Positions 8,299-14,323 of a stretch of 35,600 bases of DNA are shown piece after piece. Position numbers and translations under genes: made by a program. Numbering within the stretch: position 1 is the first letter of the stretch; every line of letters begins with the position of its first letter. The stretch is from the NCBI GenBank assembly GCA_964401045.1, contig CAYNXB010000022.1, forward strand, positions 1 through 35,600. The letters run 5' to 3'. The stretch is from CAYNXB01 sp964401045 (GTDB lineage: Bacteria > Pseudomonadota > Alphaproteobacteria > Sphingomonadales > Sphingomonadaceae). The notes below the pieces were generated by a model. It was not told where the DNA came from and did no database searches. It saw only the letters and a list, made by a program, of their open reading frames with translations.

Positions 8299-8373
8299 AT
8301 ATGGAATATCACTAAACTCGGCAAGCCTTCCGTGGCGTGCGGTTAAGCAGGGAAGGCGGTTTAGAGCTAAACC
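8299..8373. promoter_or_regulatory. CTAAAC elements, including palindrome GGTTTAGAGCTAAACC, before the AraC gene
   Basis: The gap between the two AraC genes holds CTAAAC at 8312-8317, preceded by ATATGGAA at 8299-8306, and a perfect inverted repeat GGTTTAG-AG-CTAAACC at 8358-8373. The palindrome overlaps the TAG stop of the upstream AraC gene (8367-8369). A nearly identical ATATGGAA...CTAAAC arrangement occurs at 25179-25196, far upstream of a TonB receptor gene. The placement fits an operator for the AraC gene at 7291-8256. Which protein binds is not shown by the sequence. Confidence 0.5.
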
Positions 8374-9266
8374 GTGGAAGAGGCCAGGATGGTTCGCCGG
8401 TACGAGCGGGGGGCCTGTCCGAAGCGGGCGCGGAAGCTGCGGCTGAAGTGCGCAGCGTTGCTGAAGCCGCAGGCGAACGCGATCTCCGTTATCGAGCGAT
8501 CGGCCAGGTCGGCTTGCGACAGTCGCGCCCGGCACAGCTCGAGCCGCTGGGACCAGATGTACTGGTTGAGCGTCTCGTCCTCCTCGCTGAAGATCTTGTG
8601 CAGATAGCGCTTGGTGCAGCGCATGCGATCGGCGATGCGGGCTATCGTCAGCTCGGGATCGGCGATGTTGCGGTGGATGAATGCCTGAATCCGCGCCCGG
8701 GCAGTCTCGCGCACGGTTTCGCCGCGCGTGGTGCAGAACTGCTCGATCAGCGCCAGCTTGCCCAGCTCGATCATGGCTTCGCCAAGCGCATCGTCGACGC
8801 TTGGGCTGAGCGGTTCGGTCTGCGCCACGCAGGAGCGGGCGAGCTCGAGGCACATCAGCGCCGCGCCGCCGGTCGGGCGAAGCGCCCCGGCGCTGCTGTG
8901 CAACTGTGACACGATGGTGCGTGAAAGATGCGACACGGGGAACGACAACGCCAGTATTTCGCCGCCGCGTTGCACTTGTGCGCTGATCGGGCCGCCCACG
9001 CTGGCCGACCAGCACCCGGCGGAAAGCGGCATACGAGTTGCGGACGTGGCCAGGTCGGAGCGTTCGGAAATCTGGAACAGCAAGCGGCAGGTGGCGGGGT
9101 CTTCGTAGGCGAGGGCGCCCGCGCCCTTGATCCGGTCCAGCCGGGCCCCGCCGCGGCTCAGCGATTGACGCTCGCACGCAACCAACTCGCCGGCGAGCGG
9201 ACGCGGCGGATAGGCCGCAAAGCCGGCCGCGCCGCGGGTCGGCGAGGGGATGGGCACTGAGCTCAT
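8367..9266 (-). CDS. AraC-family transcriptional regulator, last gene of the cytoplasmic SnoaL operon
   Basis: 299 residues. The C-terminal about 100 residues carry the AraC DNA-binding module: IQAFIHRNIADPELTIARIA, a first recognition helix in CTKRYLHKIFSEEDETLNQY, and the second HTH signature ITEIAFACGFSNAAHFSRSF followed by GQAPRSYR. The N-terminal part is a divergent sensor domain; it is similar in kind, not sequence, to that of the neighbour at 7291-8256. The ATG overlaps the stop of the SnoaL-like gene before it by 4 bases (ATGA), so it should be made with the operon it may control. The stop codon lies inside a GTTTAG/CTAAAC palindrome. Ligand unknown. Confidence 0.92.
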   Translation of the reverse strand: MSSVPIPSPTRGAAGFAAYPPRPLAGELVACERQSLSRGGARLDRIKGAGALAYEDPATCRLLFQISERSDLATSATRMPLSAGCWSASVGGPISAQVQRGGEILALSFPVSHLSRTIVSQLHSSAGALRPTGGAALMCLELARSCVAQTEPLSPSVDDALGEAMIELGKLALIEQFCTTRGETVRETARARIQAFIHRNIADPELTIARIADRMRCTKRYLHKIFSEEDETLNQYIWSQRLELCRARLSQADLADRSITEIAFACGFSNAAHFSRSFRARFGQAPRSYRRTILASSTV

Positions 9267-9832
9267 TCGCGTGGTTCCACGAGGCCGGCATCCATGCGCG
9301 CCTTGCCTTCCGCGGAAAGCTCCAGCGGGCGTGCGTAGGACCGGTCAGAGGGACCGCGCAGGCCTTGCATCGCCCGCGGTGGAATGCCGTCGTTGTTCGC
9401 ACTGAAGGTGAAATCCATCACCGCCTCGCGGTGCGCGATGCGCCATTCGCCGGCGCGCCGCTCGAACCGGTCGATGTAGCGCGCGCCTCCGATGGTCACC
9501 GTCCCGCTGCTCTTGGGCAGCAGGGTGGTGATCACGTAGCTTTCGCAATGGGCGACGTCGCCTTCGATCTCGAACGTGAAATTGGAGATGTGGTGCGATG
9601 TGTGGTCCAGCGTCTGCAGGAAGGCGATCAGCCAGTCGACCCGCGCTTCGGGGCCGCCGGTGAACGCGCCGCGATCATCGGTCGCATCGGGATGATAGGC
9701 GGACAGCAGCAGCCGCCGATCGAGGCGGTCGGCCCCGCGGGTATAGCGGTTCATGCAGTCGAGAATGTCGGCGCGATCTTTCAGGTAACGTACGTCGCGC
9801 GCCAGACCCGCCATGTCGATCTCGTCGCTCAT
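9263..9832 (-). CDS. Cytoplasmic SnoaL-like protein (fifth member of the operon)
   Basis: 189 residues without a signal peptide. SnoaL_4-type features: LKDRADILDCMNRYTRGADR, then LLLSAYHPDATDD, a His pair at TSHHISNFTF, GGARYIDRFERRAGEWRIAH and a REAVMDFTF strand. This subtype (RYTRGxDR...YHPDA) differs from the A/B sets in the window: it lacks the PNPVTGK tail and the DKxxW motif. It is cotranscribed between the MFS transporter and the AraC regulator with 4-base overlaps on both sides. The family covers dehydratases, cyclases and isomerases that need no cofactor. The reaction is unknown; location in the cytoplasm is inferred from the missing signal. Confidence 0.87.
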   Translation of the reverse strand: MSDEIDMAGLARDVRYLKDRADILDCMNRYTRGADRLDRRLLLSAYHPDATDDRGAFTGGPEARVDWLIAFLQTLDHTSHHISNFTFEIEGDVAHCESYVITTLLPKSSGTVTIGGARYIDRFERRAGEWRIAHREAVMDFTFSANNDGIPPRAMQGLRGPSDRSYARPLELSAEGKARMDAGLVEPRE

Positions 9833-11208
9833 CCGCGTTCTCCCCTATCGATCACCGGCGGCGGCAGCACGAAGTGCCGGCGGCCGAGCACAATCGCGAT
9901 CACAGTTGCGGCAATGGGAATTACCAGCGCCAGCAGGATGTTCTTCGGTTGCATGTCGGCGCTGAGGGCCAGGCCGCCCGCGAGCGGGGCCGAGACCGCG
10001 CCGACGCGGCTTATCGCCGCCATCCACCCGGCGCTCGTGGCCCTGAGCTCGAGCGGATAGAGCGCCACGGCAATCGACATCCAGATACCCTGGATGCCCG
10101 CGGTGCCCGCACCCGCGAGCAGTAGCAGAACCTGCCATGCGAACACGGTTCCCGGCAGCAGCCCGATCGCGAGCAGCGCCAGCGCCGAGCAGCCGTAACC
10201 GGCCAGCAGCGCCGGCACGAGTTTCTGACGGTCGATAGCCAAGGCGATTGCCAGGCCGCCGACGATCCCGCCCAGTTGCACCGCGGCCGTTCCACGCAAC
10301 GCATCCGCGGTACTCCACTGTGCTTCGCGCAGCACGGTCGGCAGCCAGCTCATCATCAGGTAGAGGCAGAACGCGCCGCTCATGGTGCCCAGCCACGCGA
10401 CCAGTGTGAGCGCGCGCCGCTGCGGCGCCAGCAGGCCAAGGATCGACTGGCGGGTGTGTTGCTCCCGCTGGGTCAGGAACAGCCGCTCTGGCGCCAGTCC
10501 GGGTGCCATCTGGCGCAGGATCACCGCGATGCGGCGATCGCCCGGTCGCGTCGCCACCAGCCATTTGAGCGATTCCGGCAGGCCCAGCCACACCACCGCC
10601 GCGACCGCGATAGGGAGGAGCCCACCGACCCAGAAGATGCCGTGCCAGCCCACTTGCGCGAGCACCGCCGGAGCGACCATCGCGGCGATAAACGCGCCGC
10701 CGGGGACTGCGCAGTTCATCACCGTCATCAGCAGGAAGCGCCACTTGGCCGGAGCATAATCGCTCATGATCGCTGCGGTGTTCACCGTCGTGATGCCGAG
10801 GCCGATGCCCGTCGCCAGGCGGCAGACAGTCATCCATGTCGCCGAGATGTGCAGCAGCGCGGCGAGTGTGCTGCCGCCAGTGAGCACCATCGCGATGACC
10901 AGCATCGGCTTGCGGCCGATACGGTCACCCAGCGGCCCGAACGCGGCACCGCCGATGGCCATGCCCAGCAGGCTGGCCGACAGCGCCAGGCTGAACCGCT
11001 CGGGCGAGACGCCAAGCTGGCCGGCGATCTCCGGCACCGCGAGGGCGAGGGCCTGCAGATCGTACCCCTCGCAGAACAGCGCGAGCGCGCAGATCAGGAA
11101 CATGCGCAATTGCAGCCGCGTGATGCGGGGCTCGTCGATCAGCGCGTCGACATTGCCGCTGCGCAGGGGGCCCGCGCCCATGTCCCCGGCCTGCGCGAGC
11201 GTTGCCAT
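9829..11208 (-). CDS. MFS transporter, aromatic acid:H+ symporter (AAHS)-like
   Basis: 459 residues and about 12 hydrophobic segments in two groups of six. The first helix contains ALALFCEGYDLQALALAVP, the position of the DGYD motif in PcaK/BenK-type carriers, here with Glu for the first Asp. The loop 2-3 signature GDRIGRKPML is present, and PLELRATSAGW corresponds to the matching loop of the second half. AAHS carriers import benzoate-, protocatechuate- and similar small aromatic acids with protons. It sits 3 bases after the fused SnoaL gene and overlaps the next SnoaL gene by 4 bases. This suggests that it carries the product of the periplasmic SnoaL steps to the cytoplasmic set, an inference from the operon. 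Confidence 0.9.
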   Translation of the reverse strand: MATLAQAGDMGAGPLRSGNVDALIDEPRITRLQLRMFLICALALFCEGYDLQALALAVPEIAGQLGVSPERFSLALSASLLGMAIGGAAFGPLGDRIGRKPMLVIAMVLTGGSTLAALLHISATWMTVCRLATGIGLGITTVNTAAIMSDYAPAKWRFLLMTVMNCAVPGGAFIAAMVAPAVLAQVGWHGIFWVGGLLPIAVAAVVWLGLPESLKWLVATRPGDRRIAVILRQMAPGLAPERLFLTQREQHTRQSILGLLAPQRRALTLVAWLGTMSGAFCLYLMMSWLPTVLREAQWSTADALRGTAAVQLGGIVGGLAIALAIDRQKLVPALLAGYGCSALALLAIGLLPGTVFAWQVLLLLAGAGTAGIQGIWMSIAVALYPLELRATSAGWMAAISRVGAVSAPLAGGLALSADMQPKNILLALVIPIAATVIAIVLGRRHFVLPPPVIDRGERG

Positions 11209-11211
11209 GAC

Positions 11212-12549
11212 CTATGTGCCGCCTTCGGCGAAGTCGGCCATGCTGGCGACACCGCCCGCCGCCGGATTCGGCTTGGGCGCGGTCTTGCCGGTCACCGGGT
11301 TTGGATAGTGGAACGGCTCGCAGTAGTAGTTCGGGTAGGTGAGGTAGATCACCGTCGGTGCCAGGTCCGGCGGGGGCGGGAAGCTCTCCGGCCGCGTGTT
11401 CGGCGTGGCCTGCTTGTGCCACCCTTCCGAATAGAGCGTGTACATGGTGAAGGGGGCGTGGAGCTTGTCCATCACCCACACGCCGTCGACCTTCCGATAG
11501 TGGTTCTCGTACAGGCAGTCGCCCCAGTTGAGCGGCGCCCAGCTGCTGCCGCCGATCACGAACGCGCGCCAGCGGCCGCGCGCGGTCTGTCCGTCTTCCG
11601 ACACCGTGACCACGCCCTGGAACTGCTGGTGGTTGATGATCTGCTCACGCTGTGGCCCCGTCGGGCCGAGGCCGATGCCCATGTATTCGAGCACCCGCTT
11701 CTTGCCGAGGAACACGCCCCTGCCGCCGATCTCCAGCGTCGATTCCTCGACGAACAGGTCGGACACGTCGTTCCACATCGCCTTGTCGACGTAGTAGCCG
11801 TATGAGCGTTGGAGCTTCTCGCATGCGCGCTGGTCCTCCAGTCGCTCGACCCGGCGTGACAGCGTTGCGATCTCATCCGCCAGATCGTCCGCGCCACTTT
11901 CGGGCAGCGCGGGGAGCGCGCGTTTCTCCGGCTGCGCGCCCGTGACCGGGTTGGGATAGTGGTAGGGCGGCAGGTAGACTTCGGGCAGCGAAGCATAGAC
12001 TTCGGTCGGCGGCTGGTCCGGCGGCAGCGCCTCGCTGGGGCCATCCATTGGAATGTCGCCCGCGATCCAGCCTTTGTCGTAGTCGCAGATCATCGTGACG
12101 TAGAAGTGCAGGCCGGCGATCTTCCAGGTGCCGTTCTCGTTGACGTACGTGTTCTCGTACGTCCCTTCGCTCCAGCGGCCTTCGCCGTTGGACTGCCACA
12201 TGATGTCGCTGCGCCAACGGGCTTTCGCGGTGCGGTTGTCCTCCGCGACGGTGATGATCGGCTGGCAGGTGAAGTGGATGTTGAGCTCGCCCGGAGCGAG
12301 GCCTTCGGGTCCGCGCAGCTCGAGCGCCTGCCGGATGCGCTCGCGGCCTTGGTAGACGCCGCTCTGGCCCCATTCCCAGGTGCCAGTGTCGGCGAACAGG
12401 TCCGCCGCCGCGCTCCACAGACCCTTGTCGATGTAATAGCCGTAGCTGCGCTGCAGCCGTTCGACGGCCTCGTGCGCCGCCTGGCGAGCCAGGCGCAGCT
12501 CGATCTCGTCGAGGTGGGCTTCGAGGATATCCAGTACGCCGCCGCTCAT
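11212..12549 (-). CDS. Fused double SnoaL-like protein (B2-B3), no signal peptide
   Basis: 445 residues from the ATG at 12549 (ATGA overlap with the upstream gene). Two complete SnoaL-like domains lie in tandem. Residues about 1-220 hold RLQRSYGYYIDKGLW, LNIHFTCQP, YENTYVNENGTWKIAGLHFY and PPTEVYASLPEVYLPP with HYPNPVTG. Residues about 235-430 hold KLQRSYGYYVDKAMWNDVSD, IINHQQFQG, VWVMDKLHAPFTMYT, LAPTVIYLTYPNYYCEP and HYPNPVTGK. The N-terminal half resembles A2 (4741-5481) and the C-terminal half A3 (3944-4741), in the same order as those two genes are transcribed. Both halves keep the Asp and the pocket His. There is no export signal, so this is a cytoplasmic counterpart. Fusion suggests that A2 and A3 form a heterodimer. 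Reaction unknown. Confidence 0.9.
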   Translation of the reverse strand: MSGGVLDILEAHLDEIELRLARQAAHEAVERLQRSYGYYIDKGLWSAAADLFADTGTWEWGQSGVYQGRERIRQALELRGPEGLAPGELNIHFTCQPIITVAEDNRTAKARWRSDIMWQSNGEGRWSEGTYENTYVNENGTWKIAGLHFYVTMICDYDKGWIAGDIPMDGPSEALPPDQPPTEVYASLPEVYLPPYHYPNPVTGAQPEKRALPALPESGADDLADEIATLSRRVERLEDQRACEKLQRSYGYYVDKAMWNDVSDLFVEESTLEIGGRGVFLGKKRVLEYMGIGLGPTGPQREQIINHQQFQGVVTVSEDGQTARGRWRAFVIGGSSWAPLNWGDCLYENHYRKVDGVWVMDKLHAPFTMYTLYSEGWHKQATPNTRPESFPPPPDLAPTVIYLTYPNYYCEPFHYPNPVTGKTAPKPNPAAGGVASMADFAEGGT

Positions 12550-13202
12550 CGCGCGACCGTCTTTCCGGTGACCGGGTGGTGGTAATGGAACGGCGGGACG
12601 AAGATCTCGGGGAAGGGCCTGTAGTTCGTGCTCGGCGGCCGATCCGGCGGGAAATCCGCCAGCGCCGGGGAGCGCCAGTCGCTCACCACCGGTTCGAGCG
12701 AAGCCCAGCCGCCCTCGTAGGGCGCGACGAAATTGGGGTAGAAGCGCAGCGCGGCAATCTTCCACACGCCGCCCTCCCTGCGATAGGCGTTTTCGTAGAC
12801 GCCTTCGCCCCATTCGGCGTGCTCGCCATACTGACCGGTCATCGAGAGCTGGTGCCAGCGTCCCTGCGCGGTCTGGCCCCCTTCCGCGATGGTGATCACC
12901 GGCTGGAGCTGGAAATGCTCGTTGAGCTGCCCGAACGGCAGCCCGGGACCGCGGTTGCCGCCTGCAAGCCTGACGATCACCTGATGGATGCGCTCGCGCC
13001 CGACATAGGCGCCATCGACGCCGTGCTCGAAGGTCGCATCCTCGACGCACAGATCACTGGCCTCGCGCCAGTAACCTTTGTCGATGTAGAAGCCGTAAGT
13101 CCGCTGAAGGCGGATGATCGCCTGATAGTCCTCCCGCCGCTGCGCCTTCCCCTTCAAGCGCGCTGCCCTTTCGATGAGCTGCTGCCGTCGTTCAGCGGAC
13201 AT
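12546..13202 (-). CDS. Cytoplasmic SnoaL-like protein (B1)
   Basis: 218 residues, starting with a charged helix (ERRQQLIERAARLKGKAQRR) instead of a signal peptide. Domain: IIRLQRTYGFYIDKGYW, GAYVGRERIHQVIV, LNEHFQLQPVITIAEGGQTA, GRWHQLSMTGQYGEHAEW, YENAYRREGGVWKIAALRFY, and a tail with FPPDRPPSTNYRPFPEI and HHPVTGKTV. It is the counterpart of exported A1 (5481-6188). It is the only A/B member with both His positions that I would match to His85 and His110 of scytalone dehydratase (in NEHF and RWHQL). That match is by eye from memory of the family. It overlaps the upstream gene by 11 bases and the fused gene by 4. Confidence 0.88.
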   Translation of the reverse strand: MSAERRQQLIERAARLKGKAQRREDYQAIIRLQRTYGFYIDKGYWREASDLCVEDATFEHGVDGAYVGRERIHQVIVRLAGGNRGPGLPFGQLNEHFQLQPVITIAEGGQTAQGRWHQLSMTGQYGEHAEWGEGVYENAYRREGGVWKIAALRFYPNFVAPYEGGWASLEPVVSDWRSPALADFPPDRPPSTNYRPFPEIFVPPFHYHHPVTGKTVAR

Positions 13203-13695
13203 GACCCTCCTCTTCCGCCGTTCTCACCGGCTTTTCGTCGCGTGTGGGAATCTCGCCGACCACGCGGCGGTAGGAAAAGCGCCAACGACCGTCCTCGCGG
13301 ACCAGCTCGTCGTAGTAGCGGCCAGCCAGCGTCGGGCCGGGTTTCGCATCCTCGGTGCGGGCGAAGTAAACCAGGCGAGACTCCGCTTCGGCGCGGTCGC
13401 CGTCCACCCGGATCACGATATTGCTCATCAGGTGGAAGTTCTGCGTGTTGACCCAGCCTTCCGGAACCGGACCGAGCCCTTCGAGCAGCATCGTTTCGAT
13501 CGCTTCTGGCCCGGTCGCGTCGCCCATCCGGCCCGACCAGCGGCCGTCACTGGCGAACAGCCGGGCGTAGCCGCGATAATCCCGCGCATCGAGGCGTTGG
13601 GCATAAGTGATGATGAGGTCGCGGATCTCGCGCTCGTCTTCGAGCGCGCGTAGCCGTTCCTCGAAGGGGGCTGCCGCACCTTGGTGTGCCTCCAC
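13192..13695 (-). CDS. Cytoplasmic SnoaL-like protein (B4), first gene of its operon
   Basis: 167 residues from a GTG start with a GGAGAGGA ribosome site. No signal peptide. One SnoaL_4 domain: FEERLRALEDEREIRDLIIT, LDARDYRGYARLFASDGRW, ATGPEAIETMLLEGLG, NFHLMSNIVIRVDGDRAEAE, LAGRYYDELVREDGRWRFSY. It resembles the secreted proteins at 18550-19134 and 3387-3941; the first is nearer (shared LDARDY, ATGP, NFHL and LAGRY). The His of NFHL and the Asp of LDARD are kept. Upstream DNA carries a compound GTTTAG/CTAAAC element, so this gene likely opens a six-gene operon running to 8367. Confidence 0.87.
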   Translation of the reverse strand: MEAHQGAAAPFEERLRALEDEREIRDLIITYAQRLDARDYRGYARLFASDGRWSGRMGDATGPEAIETMLLEGLGPVPEGWVNTQNFHLMSNIVIRVDGDRAEAESRLVYFARTEDAKPGPTLAGRYYDELVREDGRWRFSYRRVVGEIPTRDEKPVRTAEEEGHVR

Positions 13696-13744
13696 AGACC
13701 AATCCTCTCCGTGCCCCTCGCTACCGTGGCAGCAGGAGCCTCCT

Positions 13745-13766
13745 GTTTAGTTAGTTTAGCTAAACC
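13745..13766. promoter_or_regulatory. Compound operator: GTTTAG direct repeat plus GTTTAGCTAAAC palindrome
   Basis: In the 142-base gap before the cytoplasmic SnoaL operon, GTTTAG occurs at 13745-13750 and 13754-13759 (9 bases apart). The second copy forms a perfect 12-base palindrome with CTAAAC at 13760-13765. A related GGTAAACC follows at 13781-13788. This is the densest cluster of the locus-wide motif and lies about 50 bases upstream of the GTG start at 13695, a usual place for an operator. Confidence 0.55.
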
Positions 13767-13837
13767 GATTCGCAGTTTGAGGTAAACCACAATCGTTCGG
13801 AGAGTGAGAATTCCCGCCGGGAAGCCGGGAAGAAAGC

Positions 13838-14323
13838 TCAGCGGCGGCGTGTGAGCTCGCTCAGGTTGCGGGCGAACTGCAGCACGAGCTGGTCCACCCG
13901 GTTTTCCAGCCGCCGCGATTCGAGCTTCGGCAGCTCGATCTGGAGCGTGCGCGTCTCCCCGGCCGGGGCTTCGGCCGCGTGGCCGCGCGCGCGCGGATGG
14001 GCCCGGTGATAGATGTCGAGGAACTGCTCGCGTTCACGCTTGGTGAGGTGGATCGCGTCGAGGATCGGCTCGACGTACTTCTCCGGCAGAGGCGTCTTGT
14101 AATTGGGGCTGGTGATCTGCGAGACGAAGCTCTTGTTCTTGCCGATCTGGCTGGCGATGCGCAGCCGCATGCCGGACGGGCGCGCCTCGACAGCTTCCTT
14201 CAACAGGCTCTTGTAGGCCCTGATCAGCTCCTGCTTCGCTTCCCCCGCCACTCGTCCGCCCTGGCTGCCTTCCCCGTTGCGTTCGACGCCTCGCCGCGTT
14301 GCTCGCGAAGTGCGCAAGCTCAT
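13838..14323 (-). CDS. Small putative HTH DNA-binding protein, last gene of the dha operon
   Basis: 161 residues from the ATG at 14323, which overlaps the EI stop by 4 bases. The first about 28 residues are basic and disordered-looking. Residues about 28-108 are predicted helical with an XRE-like helix-turn-helix (RLRIASQIGKNKSFVSQITS followed by NYKTPLPEKYVEPILDAIHL and REREQFLDIYHRAH). The last 30 residues form a charged helix that could mediate dimerisation. I do not recognise a named family. Its position suggests a regulator tied to the state of the dha phosphotransferase relay, comparable in role but not in sequence to DhaR in enterobacteria; this is inference. The gap to the next gene is 142 bases, with a weak TTCCC-GCC-GGGAA hairpin at 13811-13823. 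Confidence 0.75.
   Translation of the reverse strand: MSLRTSRATRRGVERNGEGSQGGRVAGEAKQELIRAYKSLLKEAVEARPSGMRLRIASQIGKNKSFVSQITSPNYKTPLPEKYVEPILDAIHLTKREREQFLDIYHRAHPRARGHAAEAPAGETRTLQIELPKLESRRLENRVDQLVLQFARNLSELTRRR

Noticed and set aside
10276..11805. Long rightward open frame of about 509 codons opposite the MFS and SnoaL genes
   Set aside because: It is antisense to well-supported genes, has Arg/His/Ala-rich composition typical of the opposite frame in G+C-rich DNA, and shows no recognisable domain.
11212..13050. A single 612-residue protein covering B1 and the fused SnoaL gene
   Set aside because: The upstream part is an out-of-frame reading of the B1 gene. The ATG at 12549 with an ATGA overlap and a clean domain start is the better choice.
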